Assembly (NCBI GenBank): GCA_948567375.1
Contig: OX419755.1
Span: forward strand, 8,499,001 to 8,563,000
DNA: 64,000 bases
Direction: 5' to 3'
Source of the DNA: Lunularia cruciata
Taxonomy: Eukaryota; Streptophyta; Marchantiopsida; Lunulariales; Lunulariaceae
Shown here: in pieces, positions 10,375-21,151 of the stretch
Layout: the number at the start of each line of letters is the position of its first letter
Numbering within the stretch: position 1 is the stretch's first letter
The notes under the pieces: model-generated
Told to the model about the DNA's origin: nothing
What the model saw: only the letters and a program-made list of their open reading frames with translations
Database searches by the model: none
Program-made: the position numbers and the translations under genes

Positions 10375-12613
10375 ATGTCTGCATCAAGAGAACAACGGGA
10401 AGAGAGAGCTCGAAGACGAGCACTGTAGCGTGAAGAAGATGAATGTCTAAACGTCCCATCCATTGTGGACAAAACCAAACGAGAGGTGTTGGACTTTCAA
10501 CTCCTTCACAAAGTGCAAGAAGCCCTGTGAGAACTTGACCACAAAAAACGCAAAGGTGGTTGGCAAGGCTACTTTGCATCTCCCTCTTCGTCCAAGAAGA
10601 AGAAAGAATTGAGTGGCCAAACATATGCATTGCGGCCCAGTACACCGACTTCCCCTAGAGCTGTAAAGGAAGTTATGTCCTTGAAGAACTTTGTTCAAGA
10701 AAAGACAACACAAACACTTACGAAAGAAGAGTGTCAACATCTTCTACGAATGATTCCTCGGTTGTCCCGAAGGAATTTTGAAGAACCAATTGAGGGTGTT
10801 GATTTTAAATCTTCCACTCAAGTTGAAGTCGACACCCTCATAGCAGAAATTGTCAAAGAAGACCCCACCTTGAATTTGATGAATTGGAACCCCTGGGCTG
10901 ACAACACGGCATCAACCCCAGCCAATCCTCCAGTTCCGTCAAGCTCAACACTACCTCAGCCAATCCTAGTGCATCGAACGATGACTTTGTTGCCTATCAC
11001 CCGACACGCCTATCAGAAGTACAAGAGGATAGAACAAGACAAAGACCCCGATGAATTCATCAAAGAATTTGAAGTCATCTCCTTTGCTAACAAGGAGCAT
11101 GACTCGGCTGATTGACTGAGAATTTTCCCAAGTTTTCTCCGAAAGAAAGCTCAGAGCTGGTACACCCATGTGACCCAGAAGGGGTTCGTACCAGCGGACT
11201 TGAGAAACAACTTCCTGGAACCATTTTGGGAGTTGATTACGATACAAGTATCTTCGTGGCACTCAACGATTTGGACCAAGGCAAGAAGGAGAAGTTGAGA
11301 GACTACTCTGAGCGGTTCATGGCACTATTGAACCGAGTTCCCAAGCAATCGGGGGTGGTGGGTTACTCCGATGCCCAAGCCAATACCTGGTTCCTCGGGG
11401 GACTTTCACCAAAGATATAAGTCTTTGCAAGGGAGAGGAATGTAACTTCCCTTGACAATGTACTCAAACATGTTGCTCGTTACAAGGCGGCCCACTCTCA
11501 ATCTGCCAATAACCAGAGAAATTGGGAGAAGAGAGGCAAGAAGCCCAGAAGGAGAGCTTCGTGCAGCACATTCCATTCTTTGGACAACTCCTCCACGTCT
11601 TTGAGCTCTTCTTTGGAATCCAAAGAAGAATCAAAGCCAAGACAAGTTAAAAGACGTGGAGGTAAGAAACCAGTGACTCCTCCAGCAAAGAGTGTAAATA
11701 AGGCAGATACCAAGCTGGATGCTCTCATCAAGGAGCTTTTGGATTTCAAGATCTAGATGATTGGGGCTAAGGACAGAAGGAAGGCCCCAGCATTTGGGAG
11801 ATCAAATGTATGGTGCACTGCATGTGGCAAATTAAGCCATGCAAACATAGAATGCAATACTTGTAATGCATTCCTGGTGCAACAAATTGATTGGGTTCCG
11901 GATTGGAGCCAAGACGAGAACGAAGAGGCTATGTACCAAACATAAGAAGTACAGCCTCAAGCTAGCACATTGTACCAAGGTCCAAGGTTTGGACAAAGGG
12001 AGTATAACCCCAATGCTCCTCCACGAAGACCACTGATGAGCAACCAGAATTGCCCTCAGAATGTTGCACCTGGAGCCTGTTATAATTGTGGCTCGATGGG
12101 ACATTGGTCTCCAAATTGTCCAGAGCCAAGAAGGCAAATTGGGTATGTTCCCCTGTGTGGAAATTGTAAAGGATCGGGGCATATAGGCAACCAATGTCCT
12201 CACCCACCAAACCTGAAGCCGCATGTAAAGTATGTACAAACCCCCATTGAGCGTGTAGCAATTCAACCAAAGGGAGATACTAATGTAAATTGCATCACTC
12301 TTGAGGAAGAGAAACCTCAAGAGGGTAGTCCGGCCTTGGAAGGAGAATGGCCGGACCTTGAAATTTTGAAAGTTGAGACATGCTCCAGCAAGAAGAACCG
12401 TGATCCCGAAGAACTGAGTACAACCTCGTTGTCTTCCAGAAAGGCAAAGAGACTGCGCCTAAAGGCAATTCTTTCTACCAAGGAGGAAAAGATCCTCGCA
12501 AAAGCCAAAGCTAAGTATGACCTCATTGTCTTCCAGAAAGGCAAAGAGACTGCGCCCAAAAGCAATTCTTTCTGCCAAGGAGGAAAAGATCCTCGCAAAA
12601 GCCAAAGCTAAAG
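10375..12613 (+). pseudogene. E1 gag (capsid and nucleocapsid with three zinc knuckles)
   Basis: Start ATG (MSASREQREERARRR) is chosen because E5 has the same ATG at the same distance from its primer site. The frame continues to a TGA at about 11115, then a frameshift, then is open with a few stops to about 12613. Conserved capsid-like blocks are HAYQKYKRIEQDKDPDEFIK and EKLRDYSERFMALLNRVP. A Ser/Lys-rich linker precedes three knuckles: CTACGKLSHANIEC, CYNCGSMGHWSPNC and CGNCKGSGHIGNQC. The nucleocapsid would package the genomic RNA. A 97-bp duplication near the 3' end shifts the frame into pol. Confidence 0.88.
12417..12610. repeat. 97-bp direct tandem duplication in E1 gag
   Basis: Units 12417-12513 and 12514-12610 both contain GTCTTCCAGAAAGGCAAAGA and end GCCAAAGCTA. 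Since 97 is not a multiple of three, the copy shifts the frame. E5 has a single unit at the matching place, so the duplication is specific to E1. Confidence 0.9.
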
Positions 12614-13945
12614 CCTTGCAGAAAGAACTAAAGGAGGCACTACTTAGGACTCGGGAATTGAGTTTGGAAGAGGAGACAAAGATAAAGTCTCCAGTTTTTC
12701 CGGCAGACATCCGATCCAAAGTAAAGGGTCTGATCCAAGCCGAAGTAGGCCAACCCGAGGAACCTCGGGTTAAGGTCATTAGCAAGCCCGTTACCATTTT
12801 GAAGCGTCCCGAAGTCAAGAGGGAAAATGGAGAGACTTCAGACCCAAAGCCGAAGGCAAAGACGGTCAAATTGGGAAGAGTTCTCCAATATGATATTGTA
12901 GCAGATTTGGCAGCCACAAATGACAACGTTACATTCAAGCAATTGTGGGAAGGTAACAAGCTGTACAAGAGGCAGCTGAATTCGGCACTCAAGAAGGTGA
13001 GGTCGATGTCAAAGAAGGACCAGCTTGCTATTTATCGTATTGAACAGGAAGATTTGGGATCTCCCAAGGTAGACACGGAGATTGCAGGGTGCATGATCAC
13101 ATCGATACCCATTGATTTGGGGTCCGGTGTGAATGTCATGACCAAAGATACTGCAAATCGACTTGGGTATCACACGTTTGAACCAACATCCTGAGTGTTG
13201 AAGTTTGCAGACCAATCTAGGAGACGGCCTTTGGGCATGCTGTCAAATATAACCACGATCATTGGAGGGGTTCCCTTTAAGTTGAACTACATCGTGTTGT
13301 GACCAATGACAAAGACTGGTTACCCTCTATTGATCGGAAGACCTTGGTTGTATAGTGCCCAAGTTGTGGTGGATTGGCATCAGCAGAAGTTAAGATTCAA
13401 GGACATTTCGTCCAAAGATCAGAAGCTGGTGACTGTGAGTTGGACGAAGGTTCCCCGCCTTGGGGAAGCAAGTTTGTTGGAAGAGGAGGACAAATCCAAA
13501 GATTCACTGTCTTCATCCTTAGACGAATCCAAAGACAAAGTCCAAGTTAACTATCTGGAATGCTACGAGGTGGATGTTGAAGACGAAGATCCATATGACC
13601 TTGCCTTAGGTGAACCTGACTTGGAGGAAGGGGGTTTGATGGCAGCTCGCCTCGGGTTAAGCCGAGTAAGCCACGTGTTGACAGTCATCAACCCCGATGA
13701 CTGTCAAGATGTTTAATTGACTGAAGGAAAAATTTTGAAAATCTTGAAGACAGTCACTTTGGAGGAGTTGGCAGGATACACTGCCCTGTTCATAGAATTC
13801 CAAGATGTATTTGCCTGGTCTATTGATCAAATGTTGGGTATTCCATGAGAATTTGGAGAACACCGGATTGATCTGGTTGAAGGTGCAGTTCCGGTTCGGC
13901 AACGACAATACCGCCTGAACCCAAAGTACTCGCTTTTGGTGAAAG
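12614..13945 (+). pseudogene. E1 protease region of pol
   Basis: One frame is open from about 12517 to 13950 with few stops. After a Lys/Glu-rich linker the aspartic protease core reads IPIDLGSGVNVM. E5 has IDSGSGVNVM at the same place, so the catalytic D-S-G has become D-L-G here. The flap and C-terminal part end in YPLLIGRPWL, the usual end of plant gypsy proteases. An acidic spacer and the N-terminal RT segment (RQRQYRLNPKYSLLVKDEI) follow. A frameshift at about 13950 breaks the link to RT. Confidence 0.85.
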
Positions 13946-14600
13946 ATGAAATTTTCTAAGTACTTAAGGGCCGGAATCATCTTCCCTGTCTTAAGTAGTG
14001 AATGGGTTTCCCCCATTGTCATTGTCCCAAAGAAGAAAACAGGGAAGATCCGAGTATGCCAAGACTTCCGGAAGTTGAACGCAGTCACAAAGAAAGATCA
14101 CCATCCCTTGCCTTTTACTGATACAATTTTAGATCAGGTAGCGGGTCATCCTTGTTATAGCTTTCTCGATGGATTTTTAGGGTACAATCAAGTATCCATT
14201 CAAGAAGAGGACAAGGATAAAACCACCTTCACGACCGATTGGGGCACTTTTGCTTACAATCAAATGCCTTTTGGGTTGTGTAATGCTCCTGCTACTTTCC
14301 AGCGGATGATGAATTCAATCTTCAAAGATTTCCTGCGCAAATTTTTGGAAGTTTTCATTGATGACTTTTGTGTGTTTGGGCGAAGAGATGTACATTTAGA
14401 TTACCTTCGCCAAACTTTTGAAAGGTGTCGTTTTGCCGGCTTGTCATTACACCTGGAGAAATGCTTCTTTGCAATGAAGGAGGGAATTCTTCTAGGGCAT
14501 TGGGTGTCAAGCCGAGGTATTGAAGTTGATGTTGAGAAGGTTAAGATAATCCAGCTTTGGAATCACCGAAGAACCTTCAGGAGCTGAGAGCCTTCTTGGG
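13946..14600 (+). pseudogene. E1 reverse transcriptase core
   Basis: RT domains appear in order: SEWVSPIVIVPKK, a KIRVCQDFRKLNAVTKKDHHPLPF block, the first catalytic aspartate in FLDGFLGYNQVSIQ, MPFGLCNAPATFQRMMN, and the catalytic VFIDDFCVFG. The thumb segment follows, up to DVEKVKII. All three catalytic aspartates are present. The domain itself is open; frameshifts lie just before it and just after. FIDDF is the form seen in Athila-like rather than chromovirus RTs. Confidence 0.92.
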
Positions 14601-15219
14601 ACATGTTGGATACTACAGATGCTTCGTGTCAAATTATGCAATGCTTGCTGCACCACTTACAAAGCTTCTGAAGAAATCCAAAGACTATCTGTGGGAAGCA
14701 AATCAAGAAGAAGCTTTCTAGGTGTTGAAAAAGAAACTGGTTGAAGCACCAGTTATGAGGACCTCGAATCAGGATGTCCCTTTTCATGTATATGTGGACA
14801 CTTCGTCCATGGCCATTGGAGTCATCTTAAGTCAGAAGGACAAAAAGAAGAAGGACTACTTGATGTATTGTGCCAGCCGACAACTTTCAGTTTTTGAAAA
14901 GAATTATTTGATGACTGAAAGAGAAGCACTCGGAATGGTGTATGCCTGCAAGAAATTTTGCCATTATCTGTTGGGGTACGAGTTTGTCTTTTATGTTGAC
15001 CATTACGCATTGCAACACTTGGTCAAAAAGGCAGATTTATCCGAGCAAATTGCAAGATGGATCTTGTTGTTACAAGAATTCACGTATACTGTACAAGTAA
15101 GGAAGGGAGCTTTGCATTTGAATGCAGACTTCCTGTCTAGGTTAGAAACTCAAGACCAGGAGTGGGAAATTGACGATCAGTTCCCTGACGAAGAGTTGTA
15201 TCAATTATCAGCAATGTGA
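14601..15219 (+). pseudogene. E1 RT connection and RNase H
   Basis: The frame open from 14722 carries the Ty3-type RNase H: VYVDTSSMAIGVILSQ, then REALGMVYACKKFCHYLLG, FYVDHYALQHLVKKADL, ARWILLLQEF and ADFLSRLE. The conserved D, E, D, D set is visible. It degrades the RNA of RNA-DNA hybrids during replication. A stop (TAG at 14719) and a frameshift near 14580 separate it from RT. Confidence 0.9.
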
Positions 15220-16533
15220 AGTATGAGGTATGCAGCTGAATATCACTATCTGCATACTCTCCATTGTCCTGAAGGGATGGACCTGGAGCAAAGGGCAGTC
15301 TTTCTCAAGAAAATGGGGCCGTACTAGCTTAAACACAGCATTTTATTTAAAATGGGCGAAGACAAAGCACTTTGGTGATGCTTGGAGTCATACAAAGTAG
15401 GAAGAGTGATTGAATCTTTACACTCCAAAGCATCGGGAGGACACTATGCTCTAAAGAATATTGTAAAGAAAATTCTTTCGGCAGGGTATTGGTGGCCTAC
15501 AATGTACAAAGACATGCACGCTCATATCCAAAGCTGTGATGCTTGTTAGAGAAGGGGGAAGCCGACGGGTACTTCTCAATGGCCTTTGAGACCAATTTTG
15601 CCTTTGGCCCCATTTGAGAAATGGGGGATTGATTTTGTGGGTCCTATTCAACCAGTGACCCAAGTCACAAGAAAGCGATACATTTTGGTTTGCATTGACT
15701 ATGCTACCAAGATGGTCAAAGCTGAAGCAACTCGTAGAGATGATGCTGAAACTGTGGCGGAATTTTTCTTTCAGAACATCATCTCCCGATATGGGTGTCC
15801 TCTGGAACTGGTCAGTGACCAAGGAACACATTTTTTGAATTCTGTAATGGAGGCGTTAACCAAGTACTTTCAGATTAAACATCGGAAGACGACTCCTTAT
15901 AACCCAAAAGCAAATGGCTTAACGGGAAAAGAAATTGGGTTACCTTGCAAAATTTTGAATAAGGTGACTGTCAATTATGCCTATGACTGGGATACAAAAT
16001 TACCAGCCGCGTTGTGGGCATATCAAATGACAAAAAAGATTACAACCAAACAAACTCTATACTTCTTGACATATGGCTTGCATCCCATACAACCAGTTGA
16101 ATTTGAAGTACCAACATATCGGGTTCTTTGCGAAGAACGAATGTCGGAAGAAGAAAGTCCGGATCTTTGTATCCATCAACTGATGTGGTTAGAAGAGAAA
16201 AGAGACGATGGAATGCAAACCACCAAAGAAGTACAAGCACAGAGAAAAGTCAGGCACAATAAGAGAATCAAGCTTGTAGCTGTACGTGAAGGGGATTTGC
16301 TTTTGTTGTATGACAATCGCCAAATATTTTTTCCAAGCAAGTTGCATTTGAGATGGATGGGTCCCTATCGAGTTCTTCATCTTTACAAAAATGGGTCCAT
16401 GCAGCTTGTAGACTTGGAAGGTAATCCTTTTGCCACTCGAGTAAATGGGTGGAGAATTCGGAGATATTGGACCATAGACTCGGAAGTTTCTAAGACACCC
16501 GAGGTCTATGTTCGCGGGGACGCTCACATTTGA
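15220..16533 (+). pseudogene. E1 integrase, no chromodomain
   Basis: The HHCC zinc-binding domain runs about 15421-15550 (SGGHYALKN ... HAHIQSCDAC). The core is open at 15586-16533 with the first Asp in WGIDFVGP and the second in LVSDQGTHF. The third acid should follow NGLT: E3 has NGLTEKANG, E1 has NGLTGKEIG, so the catalytic Glu appears replaced by Gly. The C-terminal domain (LHLRWMGPYRVLHL, GWRIRRYW) ends beside the 3' LTR with no chromodomain. A stop at 15547 interrupts the zinc domain. Confidence 0.9.
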
Positions 16534-16544
16534 GGGAAGGGGTA
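16531..16544 (+). promoter_or_regulatory. E1 polypurine tract
   Basis: TGAGGGAAGGGGTA lies directly before the 3' LTR start TGTGGTGCCCACA. It is the expected plus-strand primer. Confidence 0.8.
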
Positions 16545-19500
16545 TGTGGTGCCCACATTCTTTTTTGAAAATAAAGAAGAAGTGTATAGAGAAGTTGGAT
16601 TGCACCTGCATGGCCAAAGAAGGTGAAGAAAAGAGTCTTCGGGATGAAACCCAAAGTAAAGTGACTTCGGGTCATAAGGCAAAGTACTCGGAAATGCCCT
16701 GTCAGCACACAACCCAAAGTAAGGAGTCTTTGTATCGGGGGGAGCTCAACTTGAGGCAAAGTGAATCTAACAACCTTTTGTCAAGGCGAGAAATTCAAGA
16801 AGGGACCGTTCAAAAACCGGTGGCCCATACGCGCAAAGGTTGATTGACAGTGACAAGTGCATGCAAGAGGTGTGATTTCTCGATAGAAACTCAAAGTGAA
16901 GAAAGATGAAGAAAGTGCAACTCTATAAAAATTGAGCTCGTGACAAAGTAATGTCGAGCAATTTTCCTTCCCCGTTGAGAAGTCGTCTTGCAGGTGATTG
17001 TGTGAAGGGAAATAGAGTTGGAAACGCATTAGTGTGTAAGGGAGAAGTCGCAAGAGTGAAATCGAGAGACAGTGAGAAAGTAGGAGAGATGGGAGGAGGA
17101 AAGAAGAACTCCAAATTCATAGTGAGAAATCATGCAATTTGGAGGTTAGATGTGATCGCTAGGATTGAAGTCTTGAGCCGACTTCGGATCACTTTCTTGG
17201 CGTGGAACTGGAACGTGAGTTTTCTAGGTTTCATGACAAAAATCATCAAGAGCAAGTGTCTCGATGGACCCGAGGAAGAAGGGAAGAGAGGAAATCTGGC
17301 TTGCTGGACAGAGTCGGATTGGAGACTAGTACTTGGGAAGGAAGCAGGCTCAGAGCAAGGAGCCACGTTCTTGGGGAAGGGAGAGATAGCTCAAAAAACC
17401 CAATAGGTGAGAGATGCATTCTCGTCAAAGCGGACAAAGAATGGGTACAAGGTAGAGAGCTACAAAGACCTTTTCAAGAGAGGAATTGTGAATGCTCTAA
17501 AGGCAATCTTGAAGCCGGAGAGAACAACGTATGTGATGAAACACCAAGCGGTGTTCTTTCACAAGTTGTTTGGAGGAGAACCAATCAATTGGGCAAGGTG
17601 TTTCCATAGGAGAATGCAACAAATGGTGTGGAATGTGCGGGATAAATTGCCTCCACATTATTGTGCCATTTGCAGTGCATTTCTACCTTGGGTTGAATTT
17701 GCTGAACTCAGCGGAGCAAACTCGGACGGTGTCGCATTTCCATCCCGATTTGAGAAAGGAGGTCGATGTAGAGGAGCAGCATTACATTTTGCAAATCAGA
17801 AGCATCAACGAGTACTACAAGAAGACATGGAAGAATGTGGAGATCAAAGTGAGTACTCCAAACTCGAAGAAGAGAAGTCGGCAGGCCAAAGCCAAAGACA
17901 CAAAGAAACCTTGAAAGACCAGGAGAGGAAACCTGAGGCGAGGTATGGTGGTGATCGAGTCAGAAGATGAAGACTCGGAAGGTGACGCTAAGCTCAAGTC
18001 CAAAGACTCAGAGCACGAGGAGGAGGCCAAGCTAACGTTACAGAGTGGAGATACGAGTGGCAAGAGCAATGAAGGTGGAGAAATGACATTGGTGCTGGCT
18101 GCTGTAGAAGAAGAAGAAGTTCAGGCAGTGATCGAGGCCGAGGACAACACGAAGTTGGAAGATGAAGTACCTGAGGCAAAAGAAAAGATTGCAGTTCAGA
18201 GAGAAGTCCGCTTGAGATGTAAGGCGAAGTACAATGCAGGTCTGAGTAATGTGCAAGAAGAAGCAAATGTAAGCTCGAGAAGCAAGGCGTCCATTCCAAT
18301 ACAAAGAATGCAGAGAAGAAGGCGAGTATCGGATGAACAAGAAGTGCGAAGAGAAGTGGCCACAAAAGAAGAAGTAACCCCGAGCAATGGAGTCAACTAC
18401 ATGCGGGCTGTGGTATGTCCTCTACTGGTGAAGTTAGAATACAAGAAGAAGGAGATGCAGTTGACTTGTCCAGAGGTAAAGACTGTCTTGCAAGTGTTGT
18501 CAAGATTAGAAGAAGAGAACTCGGAGTTGAAGAAGAGTATAACCCGAGGAGAGGAGGAAAGGGAAGTACTGCAAGCGGAGGCAATAGTGAGAAGTCAGGT
18601 AATTGAAGATTTGAAGAGAGAAGTAAGATATCAAGAAGATCTTGTGAAGAAGAGTGACATAGCAAGGGAGAGACAAGTAGCAGAATACAAGATCTTGAAG
18701 CAGCAGTTTGCTGATTCAAGAGTAGAAGTTATCCATGCTATGGCAAGAGTCGCAGCGAAGGAGCAAGAGCTCGATAGGGTGATGGAGAGTGTAGAGGAGA
18801 AGAAGCACTCTGGCAAAGAGAGTTGGCAGCACGGTATAGGAAAAAGGAAGAGAGATTACAAGAGTTACTTTGTAATCAGGAGGAGAAGGTTGTACAAAAG
18901 GAGAAGGAGAAGGAGACGGTGAAAGCCAAGTTGAAAGCGGAATTGGCATTGTACATGGAGGAATGGCTCGTAGATCGAGAGTGAGAGAGGAAGATGAGAT
19001 TGGAGCCACTGAAGGAGATAGTCCTCATGATGAATGCAATGTTGAGTATAGAGGCCTGCGTTTGGATTGAAGAGATGAGGCTGCACGAGTTGAAGTTGTT
19101 GGTGTAGGAGACAAGGCAAAGACAGGCGAAGATACAGATTCGAACGCATTGTTGATAAGTCTCCGGACTTGTGTAGATAGGAAGATCTTAGAAGTAGAAG
19201 ATAATACTGCGATTAGATTAGCCTTAGTGAAAATAAAGATAGAAAAACTTTGGAAAGACGTTAGAGCCAAACCTGAAGTAAATAACATAGGAGTGCAGAT
19301 GTCTTTGGAGTTAGAGATGGAGACATTGGAGAAGAGTGGGTAGAGAGATGAAGAGTTAGACAGATTACCCACTAGTGCAATTTCAGATCAGGAAAGAGAA
19401 TTGTTGGATCTGGTAGCAGAAGTAGAAGATATGAAACCCAAAGACAGAGTAATAGGAAGTAAATTTACTTCAGGTTTGGGTTTGAAAGCTGAGGAAGAAG

Positions 19501-20034
19501 TAGACATCGGATTGGAGTAGTAACAGTTTTGAGATTTGAAGAGGCAGATATGAAGAGGTGCATTGTTATTTCGGATCTGTAGGTTTGAAGAGTTGTGGTA
19601 GAACGGTATAGTTGTTAGAATTGTCGATTGCTTCACTATTTAAGAGTGGCATTCATAGAGAATTGTTGTTCAATGCTCATTATTTTTGAGAATAGATAAA
19701 GCAAAGTGCTTTGAAGCAGTGCTCGTTGCTTGAGCTTGATTCCGAGTATCAACGTTGTGATTGTGTTTGTGAGTGTTTGGAGAAATTCAAAGTGCAAGTC
19801 AGTGTGCTTGTTGGATGTTGGATTCCATAGCCTTGATCTTCATTCTATGTGTTTGATCCTGAGTGAAGTGCAATTGAAGCAATGCCTTGACAGATCTGAG
19901 AGGAATTGTAGTGTTGGTAGTATTCTGCATTTGTGAGTGCAATGCAGGGTTGATATGAAGCAATTTCAATTGAGGAAGTTGTGCCTTTAGTGGAGGGGTA
20001 GAACCGCAAAAGTGATATTTGCCAGGTTGTCACA
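16545..20034 (+). repeat. E1 3' LTR (3.49 kb)
   Basis: Same termini as the 5' LTR (TGTGGTGCCCACA ... TTGTCACA), followed by ATATG. An internal deletion of about 280 bp near 20003 joins AGTGGAGGGGTAGAA directly to CCGCAAAAGTGAT. The two E1 LTRs differ at a modest number of positions by eye, so the insertion is not very recent. A pairwise alignment would date it. Confidence 0.92.
16951..19520 (+). pseudogene. LTR ORF copy in E1 3' LTR
   Basis: It has the same layout as the 6924-9494 copy and begins at the same ATG. The first segment is open from 16951 to a TAG at about 17404 and continues after it. A 2-nt loss near 17660 shifts the frame. The segment from 17945 is open for 325 codons and covers the acidic linker and most of the coiled coil, until a frameshift near 18808. 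Further pieces to the final stop match the C-terminal tail (RVDRKILEVED-like). Confidence 0.8.
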
Positions 20035-21120
20035 ATATGGTAAAGAAGATTCTTTCCTTGGGGAACTGGTGGCCTATGATGTATAAAGACACGCATGCCC
20101 ATATCCAAAGTTGTGACGCTTGTCAAAGAATGGGGAAGCTAACGACTACTTCCCAATGGCCTTTGAGACCAATTTTACCATTAGCCCTATTTGAGAAATG
20201 GGAAAAGCGTTTTTGTGGGACCGATACAACCGATAACCTGAGTCACAAGAAAATGATACATTTTGGTTTGCACTTACTATGCTACCAAGATGGTCAAAGC
20301 TGAAGCAACTTGTAAAGATGATGCAGAAATAGTGGCAGAATTTTTTTTCTCCATATCATCTCCTGATATGGATGTCGTCTGGAATTGGTCAGTGATAGAA
20401 GGACATATTTCTTGAACTCTATGATGGAGGTGTTAACCAAATACTTTTAGATAAATCATCGGAAGACGACTCCTTATAATCCAAAAGCAAATAGCTTAAC
20501 AGAAAAGGCAAATGGGTTACTTTACAAAATTTTGAATAAGGTGACTGTCAATTATGCTTATGATTAGGAGACAAAGTTACCAGCCGCATTGTGGGCATAT
20601 TGACCGACAAAAAAGGTCACAACCAAGCAAACTCCATACTTCTTGACATACGGCTTGCACTCTATACTACTAATTGAACTTGAAGTACCAATATATCGGA
20701 TTCTTTGTGAGGAACGATTGTTGAAAGAAGAAAGTCATGATCTTTGAATCCATCAACTGATATGGTTAGAAGAGAAAAGAGAGGATGCAATGCAAACCAC
20801 AAAAGAAGTACAAGAATAGAGGAAAGTCAGGCACAATAAGCACATCAAGCATGTGACTACTTGCAAAGGAGATTTGGTTTTGTTATACGACAATCGCCAA
20901 ATATTTTTTCTAGGCACATTGCATTTGAGATGGATGGGGCCGTATCAAGTCCTTCATCTTAACAACAACAGGTCCATCCGTATCAAGTCCTTCATCTTAA
21001 CAACAACAGGTCCATTCAACTTGCAGACTTAGAAGGGCAACCATTTGCCACTTGAGTAAACGGGTGGAGAGTTCAGACATATTGGACCATAGACTCGGAG
21101 GTCTCTAAGACACAGGGACA
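20035..21120 (+). pseudogene. E0 integrase, continuation after E1
   Basis: It starts with the right ATATG target copy (20035-20039). It continues the zinc-binding domain (HAHIQSCDACQRMGK), the core, and the C-terminal domain found in E1 and E3, up to the polypurine tract. Many stops and frameshifts. A 38-bp tandem duplication (20941-21016) lies in the C-terminal part. Confidence 0.85.
20941..21016. repeat. 38-bp direct tandem duplication
   Basis: Two adjacent units (20941-20978, 20979-21016) both read CGTATCAAGTCCTTCATCTT and onward, differing only at the last base. This is a recent duplication inside the dead E0 integrase. Confidence 0.93.
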
Positions 21121-21129
21121 CTCACATTT

Positions 21130-21151
21130 GAAGGGAGGGGGGGGGGGAGTA
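21130..21151 (+). promoter_or_regulatory. E0 polypurine tract with long G run
   Basis: GAAGGGA and a run of about 12 G, then AGTA, precede the LTR start TGTGGTACCCACA at 21152. The other family-L tracts have only short G runs, so this one has expanded. Confidence 0.75.

Larger units (their letters stand above)
6510..20034 (+). mobile_element. E1: complete family-L Ty3/gypsy retrotransposon
   Basis: This 13.5-kb element has a 5' LTR (6510-10287), tRNA-Asp-type primer site, gag with three zinc knuckles, protease, RT, RNase H, integrase, polypurine tract and 3' LTR (16545-20034). A 5-bp target duplication flanks it. The LTRs start TGTGGTGCCCACA and end TTGTCACA. The order PR-RT-RH-INT puts it in Ty3/gypsy. 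There is no chromodomain after integrase. The VFIDDF motif and primer site resemble the non-chromovirus Athila/Tat group (inference). Stops, frameshifts and a changed integrase residue make it non-autonomous now. It interrupts the E0 integrase. Confidence 0.93.

Noticed and set aside
16400..16544. Chromodomain or PHD finger after the E1 integrase
   Set aside because: The frame ends shortly after GWRIRRYW with no chromodomain aromatic residues or Cys/His cluster.
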